Shown here piece by piece: positions 1 to 9,100 of a stretch of 64,000 bases of DNA. The notes under the pieces are model-generated. The model searched no databases. It had not been told where the DNA came from and worked only from the letters and a program-made list of their open reading frames with translations. The translations under genes were made by a program, and so were the position numbers. The stretch spans positions 1,674,001 through 1,738,000 of the forward strand of contig NZ_CP182493.1 in NCBI RefSeq assembly GCF_052056295.1, read 5' to 3'. Positions within the stretch are counted from its first letter, which is position 1, and every line of letters begins with the position of its first letter. This stretch comes from Catenovulum sp052056295. Its GTDB lineage: Bacteria > Pseudomonadota > Gammaproteobacteria > Enterobacterales > Alteromonadaceae.

Positions 1-1850
1 TCAATAATGCGCCAACTATCTAGTGACAATAATTCACGTACCTGCAAAGCACTGTTTTTCAGCGCTTTTAATGTATTAATTAAACTGCCGCTGAATTCTT
101 GATCGGCAAATAACTGAATGGCGATTTCACGTGGAATGTACGACTGAGTTTCACTTTGACTGATATTTTGTTCCGCATATGGAAACACCACAGCTTGATT
201 AACCACAGCTTCAACGAGTCGGCTGACAATAGCTTTATTGTTGCTGTCTGGGTATATGGCAAATTCGGTGAATCTGTCAATGAGCACCCTGAGCATACGT
301 ACTGTGTTTTCACCACGCTCTAAATAACGGCCTAACCAATATAAATTTTCGGCTGTGCGCGATGGTATTACCCCATCTAACAGAGCTAAATCTGACATCT
401 CTTTAGTTAATTTAGGCAAATTGCGAATGCTGGTTTGTGGGGTATTGCTGCGGATCCAAGTGTCTTTAATCCAACCAGCTGTTGGTGTTGATTTAATCCC
501 AGTGGCAGAAAAACATAATGCAGATGGTAATACCTCAATGTTATTGCCAGAAACCAAAGTAAAGCAGCGCATAACAATAGGTTGGGCGACTAAATTGTGA
601 TCATCCCAAAATGGCGCACTGCTATATTTAGCTTTTTTCAAATAATAATAATCTGCCATTTGTTCGCTAGATAAACCATCAAACAAAGACATAATATTTT
701 CAGCTTGGCCTTCGCCGTCCAGCATAAATTCAGCTTGGGAAAAGCGACCTATTTGGTAATCGGCTAAATTAGGTAATAAATTATCTAAGTCAGCGGCAGT
801 CAGTGGGCTAGGTTGCGCTTCAGGTAAGATTAGTGATTGGCGATTAAAATACTGTGAAATTTGCTCAAGTTTACTTTTAACTTGAGGTATTTCGAGTATG
901 CCACAACCAACCGGGTTGACTATATGCACACTGCCTTCGCGAATAGCTTGGAATAGCCCAGGGATACCATCAATTGAATAATCAGTTTGTTCAAGTGAGT
1001 CGAGCACATTGTCGGCTAACCAGCGCACAATTACATCAACTTTGCGTAACCCCTTCAGCGATTTTAACCAAACTTTGCCTTTGCGCACTGTTAAGTCGGC
1101 ACTGTTGACTAGCGTGTAACCCATGTATGAAGATAGAAACGCGTGTTCAGAATAATAGGGATCATCTGGACCTCGGCTTAAAATAACCACCCGTGGATCG
1201 CGCAAGCCAGTCGTTAAATCATTAATATTTTGCTGAAATTTACCGAAAAAGTTGGCAATGCGCTGCACATTACATTCAGCAAATTCGTCGCCCATGACTC
1301 GACGAGCAATAATGCGGTTTTCTAATAATAAGCCGAGACCTTGTGGGCTTTGTAGATGGTCTGATTTAACTTTAAATAAACCATCTGCATCGCGGTAAAT
1401 GTCGAATGCTGCAATAAAGATTGGGTTGGCGTTTGCCGCAAAACTGTTTTTTTCACGAATATATAAAGGTGATGCTTGTATAGCTCGTGCATCTAAAATG
1501 CCGTTAAGCATGAGCTGTTGTGAGCCATAAATATCTTGCGCTGTGCGGATCAATAACTGAGTGCGCTGCTTAACCCCATCTTGGATAATTTGCCAATCAC
1601 CTTCGGACAACATCAACGGCATGGGATCAAGCCGCCAACTAGATTGGGCGCCTGTATGGGTCACGCCGCTGTCTTGCAACAAGCGTTTAATTTCGTTGCT
1701 GCGCAGGTGTATGTCTTTTTCGGATAAATTGGCTAAGCGCGCAAATAGAACATCCCAATGCGTGGTGTCACCACCGCAGTGGTGCTCCACTTCATCATGG
1801 ACATGTGAGCCATTTAAATAGCTGGCGAGCCAGCTAGGCATTTCTAACAT
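1..1850 (-). CDS. Circularly permuted ATP-grasp / alpha-E (DUF403) fusion protein, 3' end missing
   Basis: The reading frame runs from ATG at 1850 leftwards off the window, so only the first 616 or so codons are present. The N-terminal part reads as a circularly permuted ATP-grasp domain (DUF404/DUF407), with segments such as LYIREKNSF, VILSRGPDDPYYSEH and VNPVGCGILE. From about residue 500 the alpha-E domain begins, recognised by SRTAENLYWLGRYLERGENT. Proteins of this kind usually sit next to transglutaminase-like proteins, as here, and are thought to make or modify a small peptide; the product is unknown. It lies 95 bases downstream of the DUF2126 gene on the same strand, so the two are probably one operon. 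No strong ribosome site precedes the ATG. A TTG at 1874, preceded by GAGAGA, is an alternative start. Confidence 0.85.
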   Translation of the reverse strand, partial: MLEMPSWLASYLNGSHVHDEVEHHCGGDTTHWDVLFARLANLSEKDIHLRSNEIKRLLQDSGVTHTGAQSSWRLDPMPLMLSEGDWQIIQDGVKQRTQLLIRTAQDIYGSQQLMLNGILDARAIQASPLYIREKNSFAANANPIFIAAFDIYRDADGLFKVKSDHLQSPQGLGLLLENRIIARRVMGDEFAECNVQRIANFFGKFQQNINDLTTGLRDPRVVILSRGPDDPYYSEHAFLSSYMGYTLVNSADLTVRKGKVWLKSLKGLRKVDVIVRWLADNVLDSLEQTDYSIDGIPGLFQAIREGSVHIVNPVGCGILEIPQVKSKLEQISQYFNRQSLILPEAQPSPLTAADLDNLLPNLADYQIGRFSQAEFMLDGEGQAENIMSLFDGLSSEQMADYYYLKKAKYSSAPFWDDHNLVAQPIVMRCFTLVSGNNIEVLPSALCFSATGIKSTPTAGWIKDTWIRSNTPQTSIRNLPKLTKEMSDLALLDGVIPSRTAENLYWLGRYLERGENTVRMLRVLIDRFTEFAIYPDSNNKAIVSRLVEAVVNQAVVFPYAEQNISQSETQSYIPREIAIQLFADQEFSGSLINTLKALKNSALQVRELLSLDSWRII

Positions 1851-1945
1851 TGTGTGAGATTCGCTGTAGTACAAGTGCTGTCTCTCTAGTATATACCTAG
1901 TTTGCCCAAACCGAGCTAAATTAGATAAACGTTAGTCATTTATGG

Positions 1946-4900
1946 CTAGCGCACAGGTCTGCGCAGATCCAGCGTATGCGGATAATCTTTATTAAAAGAC
2001 TCTTCCGCCGGTACAATAAAATCTGCAATTGCTTCGTGTGCTTCCACTCTATATTGCATTTGGCTTGGATGCCAAACTGGCGCATCTTCTTGCCACTCCA
2101 CATAAGTATTTGGCGTATGTCCATGTTGCCAGAAGCGCGCTAACCTGCGCCCTTCCGCCTCGAATGCATTCACCGGGAAAGTTGCAAAACTGCGACCACC
2201 CGGGTGTGATACATGGTAGGTAAAACCACCAATTGAACGGCCAGTCCAGTTGTCATAAACATCAAATACCAAAGGTGCGTGCACACCAATAGTTGGGTGC
2301 AATGCATTTGGTGGCTGCCAAGCCCTAAAGCGAATTCCGGCAACCATAGCGCCTTTATCTGTCGTTTGTTTCATCGGTAAACGGCGGCCATTACAAGTCA
2401 CTATATATCTATCACCGACTAAACCTTTTACTTTTAACTGCACACGTTCAAGTGACGAATCCACACTACGTGCTGTACCTGTGGAGGTCGATTCTTCACC
2501 CAATACATGCCAAGGTTCAATTGCGGTGCGCAATTCCAATTGCACTTGGTCAATTTCGCGTTTACCACAAACCGGGAAGCGGAATTCTAAGAAAGGCTCA
2601 AACCAAGCCAAATGCATATTAAAACCAGCAGTTTGCAAGTCACGACAAATTTGCGCTATGTCTTGTTTTACATATTCGGGCAATAAAAACTTATCGTGCA
2701 ACTCTGTGCCCCAGCGCACTAAAGGTTTGTGATATGGCGTTTGCCAGAACCAGACCAAAAGTGTTCTTAACAACAGCATTTGCATCAAACTCATACGCTC
2801 GTGCGGCGGCATTTCAAAACCACGGAACTCAACTATGCCTAAACGACCTGTCGCTGAATCTGGCGAGTAAAGTTTGTCGATACAAAATTCGGCTCTGTGG
2901 GTATTACCAGTTAAATCCACTAATAAATGACGTAATAAACGGTCAACCAACCAAGGCTGCGGTACTTCGCCTTGTGGCATGTGGGCAAAGGCTATTTCTA
3001 GTTCGTACAATAATTCGTCACGTGCTTCATCTACCCTTGGTGCTTGGCTAGTTGGGCCAATAAATAAACCTGAGAATAAATAAGACAACCCAGGATGATG
3101 CTGCCAATAGGTTATAAAGCTGCGTAGCACATCTGGCCTGCGTAAAAACGGGCTATTGAGTGGTGTAGATGCGCCCATAGTCACATGGTTGCCACCACCT
3201 GTACCTGTATGGCGACCATCGACCATAAACTTATCTGTGCCTAATCGACTTTGTTTGGCCAATTTGTACAAGGTTTGTGTACGCTCTACCAACTGCAACC
3301 AACTGGTAGATGGATGAATGTTGACCTCAATCACACCTGGATCTGGTGTAACAGCAAATTTTTCAATGCGGCTGTCATGCGGTGGTGTATAACCTTCTAA
3401 CACCACAGGGATCGCCAGTTTATCTGCAACTGTTTCTATCGCATTAACTAGTTTTAAATAATGTTCCACATGAGTGAGTGGCGGCATAAATATGCACAAC
3501 TGACCATCTCGCGCTTCAATTGCCAAAGCAGTTTTCAGTAATTGACTGCCTAAATAACCTGCTTGTTTTTGTGTATAAGCTTGACCAAGTTCATGGTCAA
3601 AACTAGCAGGTATACTAGTTGGGTCACGTTCAATAAACTCGGCGGCTGCGCCTAAACTATTTAGCGGTAAACGATAACCAATAGGTGAGTCACCCGGCAA
3701 TAAAAAACAATGTTCGCGTTTAAAAGTCCACCTACAAGTCTGCCAACAATTCTGGCCAAAATCCCACTGAATAGGCATAACAAAACCAGCTGCTTTGTCT
3801 AAACCTTTTTCCATTTTGGCTAAAAAGCCTTTACGGCTCATAGCATCTAATAATTCAGGTTGTTTCGGGCTTGGGTCTTGCGGTAAACAGCCTTCTTGCC
3901 ACAAGTGATAAAGCACATCTTCATAAGCTGTGGTGATAGCTTGTGCCGGTAAACCTAATTGCTCAGCCAGCGCTGAGCTAAACTGCTGCGCTTGTTGTTC
4001 GGTTATTTGATAATCTTTATGCACATCGGCCAATAATTCAGGTTTGTGCCAAATTGGCTCGCCGTCTTTGCGCCAATAACTGGCGTATTGCCAACGCGGC
4101 AAAGGTTCACCCGGATACCACTTTCCTTGACCAAAGTGGCTAAACGCACCTTTGGTAAAAGTTTGCTGCATTTTGACAAAAAGTTTGTGCGCTAAAATAC
4201 GTTTTTCTACACCATCGGCTGCGGTATTCCATTGGGCGCTTTCCATATCGTCAACAGAAATAAAAGTGGGTTCACCGCCCATGGTTAATTCAATACCCTG
4301 TTGTTGCATCAACTGGTCAACTTTAGTCCCTAGCTGATTCATCTCTGCCCACTGCGCTTCTGAATAAGGTTTAGTTACCCGTGGCATTTCCACCAGACGT
4401 TTTACCTTATTCGAGTAACTAAATTCACTTTCACACATTTCCAGTGCGCCCGAGACAGGTGCCGCAGAGGTTGGCTCTGGAGTACAAGCAAGTGGGATAT
4501 GCCCTTCGCTAGCAAATAAACCAGAAGTTGGATCTAACCCAATCCAACCTGCGCCTGGAATATACACTTCAGCCCATGCGTGTAAATCGGTAAAGTCTTC
4601 TTCTGGGCCACTTGGGCCATCGAGTGATTTTTCATCCGGCGTTAGTTGAATTAGATAACCCGAAACAAAACGTGTAGCTAAACCTAAATTGCGCAGCAAT
4701 TGCACTAATAACCATGCGGAATCGCGGCACGAGCCTGATTTTTTCTCTAAGGTTTCGTCAACTGTTTGTACACCCGGTTCTAAGCGAATGCCATATTTAA
4801 CCATTTCATATATATGGCGATTGGCATTGACCACAAAGTCGACAATTGCGACTTCGTCGCCTTTAGTATATTTGCTTTTGACTTCGGCAATTAATTCGGC

Positions 4901-5281
4901 AAATTGTTTGCTGACCGTTAGACATTCAAGATAAGGGGCTAAATCTTTTTTGGTTTGTTCTGGGTAAGCAAATGGATAATGCTGCGCATAAGTTTCAACA
5001 AAAAAGTCGAACGGGTTAATCACAGTCATATCCGCGACTACATCTACGGTGAAATAAAACTTGTCAGTTTTTTCAGGGAAGACGACGCGGGCTAAATAGT
5101 TACCAAAAGGGTCTTGTTGCCAGTTGATAAAATGATTTTCGGGATAGATTTTTAAAGAATAACTAACAATAGGAGTGCGACTGTGTGGTGCAGGACGTAA
5201 ACGAAATATATGCGGCTCTAATTGAATGGCGCGGTCGTAGTTATATTCCGTATGGTGGGTGACCCCAACCCGTATGGTCAT
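1946..5281 (-). CDS. Transglutaminase-like domain + DUF2126 protein
   Basis: A protein of about 1111 residues. The first 290 or so residues form a bacterial transglutaminase-like N-terminal region and cysteine-protease fold. The probable catalytic triad is visible: Cys185 in KSGSCRDSAW, His234 in DLHAWAEVY and Asp250 in GWIGLDPTSG. The rest matches the long DUF2126 region, including GRHTGTGGGNHVTMG. I chose the ATG at 5281 because AGAGGA lies 8 bases upstream; the frame itself extends slightly further to a TTG at 5305. In many proteobacteria this family is found with ATP-grasp/alpha-E proteins, as here; a role in peptide-bond formation or cleavage is inferred, and no substrate is known. The protein lacks a signal peptide and is probably cytoplasmic. 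Confidence 0.9.
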   Translation of the reverse strand: MTIRVGVTHHTEYNYDRAIQLEPHIFRLRPAPHSRTPIVSYSLKIYPENHFINWQQDPFGNYLARVVFPEKTDKFYFTVDVVADMTVINPFDFFVETYAQHYPFAYPEQTKKDLAPYLECLTVSKQFAELIAEVKSKYTKGDEVAIVDFVVNANRHIYEMVKYGIRLEPGVQTVDETLEKKSGSCRDSAWLLVQLLRNLGLATRFVSGYLIQLTPDEKSLDGPSGPEEDFTDLHAWAEVYIPGAGWIGLDPTSGLFASEGHIPLACTPEPTSAAPVSGALEMCESEFSYSNKVKRLVEMPRVTKPYSEAQWAEMNQLGTKVDQLMQQQGIELTMGGEPTFISVDDMESAQWNTAADGVEKRILAHKLFVKMQQTFTKGAFSHFGQGKWYPGEPLPRWQYASYWRKDGEPIWHKPELLADVHKDYQITEQQAQQFSSALAEQLGLPAQAITTAYEDVLYHLWQEGCLPQDPSPKQPELLDAMSRKGFLAKMEKGLDKAAGFVMPIQWDFGQNCWQTCRWTFKREHCFLLPGDSPIGYRLPLNSLGAAAEFIERDPTSIPASFDHELGQAYTQKQAGYLGSQLLKTALAIEARDGQLCIFMPPLTHVEHYLKLVNAIETVADKLAIPVVLEGYTPPHDSRIEKFAVTPDPGVIEVNIHPSTSWLQLVERTQTLYKLAKQSRLGTDKFMVDGRHTGTGGGNHVTMGASTPLNSPFLRRPDVLRSFITYWQHHPGLSYLFSGLFIGPTSQAPRVDEARDELLYELEIAFAHMPQGEVPQPWLVDRLLRHLLVDLTGNTHRAEFCIDKLYSPDSATGRLGIVEFRGFEMPPHERMSLMQMLLLRTLLVWFWQTPYHKPLVRWGTELHDKFLLPEYVKQDIAQICRDLQTAGFNMHLAWFEPFLEFRFPVCGKREIDQVQLELRTAIEPWHVLGEESTSTGTARSVDSSLERVQLKVKGLVGDRYIVTCNGRRLPMKQTTDKGAMVAGIRFRAWQPPNALHPTIGVHAPLVFDVYDNWTGRSIGGFTYHVSHPGGRSFATFPVNAFEAEGRRLARFWQHGHTPNTYVEWQEDAPVWHPSQMQYRVEAHEAIADFIVPAEESFNKDYPHTLDLRRPVR

Positions 5282-5529
5282 AATTAATTCCTCTTTTGGC
5301 AACAAATGCCCATGCAGTTAATTTCCCAGTAAATGATTTAAACTGCAAGAGGTATTGATTAAATTTTAATAAATTTTTCAACCTAGTCTTTTTGTTTTAG
5401 CTCGTTTCAAATAACAGCAACCAATTGAACTGACTTGAAGAAAATCGCATATGTTTTATATTTCTCGCCGCAAAAATTAGGACTTCAAACCATTTAAATA
5501 AATTCTTCTTTCGAAAGTTAAGGACGAAA

Positions 5530-6090
5530 ATGAAATTCAACTATCTCCCACTCGTCGGCCTATTATTAACCGGCAGCGCATTGGCAAATGAACATAAACA
5601 GTTTAATTATGTTGAACTAAGCGCTGGTTTTGTCAGCGACTATGACTTTGGCAATTTATACGGCCATGGTGTGGCAGGCCAATATAGTCTAATTGAAAAC
5701 TTGTATTTTGCTGGCGCATTGGAATATTGGACTGAAGAAGATTTTGATTATTACATTTCTGACATTGGTATAGGTACTAAGTTTGAAATAATGCAATATG
5801 TCATTCCTTTTGTCCAAGCCAACTTTAGATATGGGCACACAGAAGACAATAGATGGGATGACTCTTATCACGGAAAAACCTATATTCTAAATTACGGTGT
5901 AGCCGGTAATATCAGCCGAGTGCACTACAAACTGGGTATTAATCGATATTTTCATGAAGGCTGGTCACAAAATGACAACTATGAATTTGCTGAAGTGTTT
6001 GTTTCTATCACAGATTGGTTATCGGTTGGTGCTAAGTTAGAGAACACGCCAGATGAAACTATCCAAGTGGGTGTTCGTTATAATTTTTAA
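5530..6090 (+). CDS. Small outer-membrane beta-barrel protein, function unknown
   Basis: A 186-residue protein with a clear signal peptide (MKFNYLPLVGLLLTGSALA, cleavage after residue 19). The mature part alternates aromatic and polar residues and ends in VGVRYNF, a C-terminal phenylalanine signature of outer-membrane beta barrels. Length and pattern suit an 8-stranded barrel. The AAGGA box 5 bases before the ATG fixes the start. It stands alone, with a perfect hairpin just downstream that separates it from the convergent laminarinase gene. The specific function cannot be read from sequence. Confidence 0.8.
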   Translation: MKFNYLPLVGLLLTGSALANEHKQFNYVELSAGFVSDYDFGNLYGHGVAGQYSLIENLYFAGALEYWTEEDFDYYISDIGIGTKFEIMQYVIPFVQANFRYGHTEDNRWDDSYHGKTYILNYGVAGNISRVHYKLGINRYFHEGWSQNDNYEFAEVFVSITDWLSVGAKLENTPDETIQVGVRYNF

Positions 6091-6109
6091 TACATATAGA
6101 AGCTTGGGT

Positions 6110-6136
6110 ATACAAAGGGCACAATGCCCTTTGTAT
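6110..6136. terminator. Bidirectional terminator between convergent genes
   Basis: A perfect 12-bp inverted repeat (ATACAAAGGGCA / TGCCCTTTGTAT) with a 3-base loop, followed by TGTTT on the plus strand. It lies between the 3' ends of the barrel protein gene and the GH16/di-haem gene, so it could end both transcripts. Confidence 0.75.
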
Positions 6137-6157
6137 TGTTTAGCTCGCTGGCAAAAC

Positions 6158-9100
6158 CTACAGCGAACGTAAAAACGCTAACACAGCTTCTTTATCTGCT
6201 TGTGATAAAGCCTCATAAGCATTTTTACTATTTTCCGCTTCACCACCATGCCAGCGAATCGCTTCGTCTATTGTACGAGCGCGACCGTCGTGTAGATAAC
6301 CGATACGATTCTGGTTTGCGGCACGCTCTTGGGCATTGACGATAGATATTTGATCGTTCCCTTTGAGATCGCCCAACATCACCTCTTCAGTATGGCCCAA
6401 ACCCCAAAGTGGTGCGGTACGCCATTCGCTGCCCGTCGCACTGCCTTCACCTAGACTATCGGCTAAACCCGGTCCCATATCGTGCAATAACATATCTGTA
6501 TATGGACGAATAGTTTGGTTGCGCAATTCAGCTAAAGGATGATAAGCACTGGTTTGCATTTCAGCGCGGTGACAGCCACCACAACCTAGGTTGTTAAACA
6601 AACTTTCACCTTGCAGTGTTTGTGTATTGTCTAAATCACGACGTGCTGGCACACCTAACAAACTAATGTATTTAACTAAGTCATCTAAATCTTCATCGGC
6701 TAATTCAGAACCTTGAGTATTGCCACAAGTCGTTTGTTGACTGCCACAGTCTGGCGTTGGCAATACAGAAGTCATTACCCCCATATCTGTATTAAAGGCG
6801 GCTGCTACTTGATGTTTAACATCTGCAGTTGCTGCTTTATAACCAAAACGACCTAAACGTGTTGCGCCTGTTACTGGATCTGTCACTATCGAAGCTTTAC
6901 CAGAAATACCATCGGCTGAACTTGTGTCATCAGGATCTGCCCAAGCTAATATCGTTTCTTCTGCAACGGCTTCTAATAAACCTAATCCAACTAAGTTTGG
7001 CGCAATACGCGCAGAAAAGGTCGCAGGTGTCCCATTGCTAAATACATAGTTAGGTTGGCGTAAACCATTGCCCAGTTCAGTCCAGTTACCTAGGGTCACA
7101 TCACCTTCACTAGTTACATTACCAATTTGCTGTGGTTGCAACACTCGGCCGATAAATGGATCTGGGTAACCTTGAGCATCACCCACTTTAAATACCCATT
7201 TATCTAATGGTTGACCAACATCTGCAACAAATGCACGACCATTGCGTACGTGACAGCCAGAACAAGACTCTTGGATATAATGTGTGCCGACTTTGCCTAC
7301 TTGCTCAGGCCATTGACCATTTTCGAAACGTTCATCATGAATACCATCTTCAAAATTAGTGTGGTGTACACGACGACCTTCAACAAATGCTTGACCATTT
7401 ACATGGCTCAAATTAGTCGCCATTTGCATAAAACGACCCGCTGGCTCGTTGGTGTAGTTGTAACCTAATGTAGTATCCCCGCCTAATAAACCTGCTGGTT
7501 CAATCGGATAACCATCATCGTATGAATTGACGTCCCATTTAAAAGGTTTTAAGCCACCTTCACCCACTATGTACAAGTAAGTTGTACCATAATAATTTAG
7601 GCGCGAACCTTCTGGCGGTTGAGTTAAAAATTGGCTTAATTCAAATTCCATACGTTGGCCTGCTGCCAGTGGAATTTGTTGTTGTCCACCTTGTAGCCAT
7701 TTGTTTTGAATAGAAACTGTGTATTTCCATTGATGACCTTGGTCACTGACTTTAACAAAGTTGTTGTCCCAAGTACCGCTGCCATGGTTCACGACATCTT
7801 GTTCCATATTGTGGTGGAACTGACCTGTTGCTGTTACACCCCAGAACCATGCACGGAATTCATAGACACTGAGTTCCCATTCAGTAATAAAGGTTACTTC
7901 AATAGTCGAACCGCCTTTAGCCACATAGTCCTCTAACTGAATACGCGCAGTGCGGAAGTGCCAATAATGCGCTAAATAATGATCATAATGGTCATTTTGC
8001 GTTGAGTCTTTGGCGTGGCGATCACGACCGCGATCTGCCAAACGCGTGATTATTGCATCACCGCGATCATATACAGTTGCTGGCTCTAACGGCGTATTCG
8101 CATCAAATAATGGTTGGATCTGCCCAATATTTATAGTGCAACCTTGTGCATTAACTGAATCGCCTGGCGGAGTATTTGGGCATTGGTCTTGACTGTCTGC
8201 AACGCCATCACCGTCTGCATCAAGCGTGGTATTAACCGGACAGCCATTGGCATCAACTTGCGTGCCGGCAGGAGTGTTTGCACACTGATCTTGCGCATCT
8301 GGCACACCGTCGTTATCGCTGTCAGTTGGTGTTGGTTCTGGATCAGGATCGGGTTGTGGATCTGGATTTGGGTTAGATGCCCCAGCAAAAGTATAAGTTT
8401 GTGCATCTGTGTCTTTTGCTAAACCATTGTCTTCATGAGTAAAGAAATACCAGAGTGAATCACCCGGATTGATGTTGTCCACTGTATACAACATTTGGCT
8501 GCCGTTTGAACTCATCATTACATTTAACTGGCCACCATTATTAATGCGGTAATGTAAATCAGCCCACTGAGCATTACAGTAAAAAGTTAAGCTGGTATCC
8601 GTTGCCGCTTGAATACCACAAGCACCAGAAGTTGGAAACTCACAGCCGTTAGTGTCTACCGAGGCACCAGCTGGTGTTGCTGGACATTGGTCTATATCAT
8701 CAGTGACACCGTCACTATCACTATCCATACAAGACAAAGATTGGCAGCCGACAATTGGCTGGAATTCTATCCAATTAATGTTGGCTAAGCCTTGCTCAAT
8801 TTGAATACGTACTGTGTAGTCGCCATCAGCAGGGATAGTGATTGTGCCTAAATCTGTGGTCACAAATGTTTGCCAACCGCCTGTTGCGTCAACCTGTGCT
8901 GTCGCTGAATTTTGTCCAGCAACGGATAGGTAAAATTGGCCGCCTCCTACTTGCGAAGCAACTCTAGCTGTTAGTTGATAGTCGCCCGCGGCAAACTCGG
9001 CACTGTACTCTAACCACTCGCCACTTTCAGTCCAACCGACATTATATCCGCCACCTGTGTCTGTGGTAATTTCAATATCCACATCGTCAGTGCGGTATTG

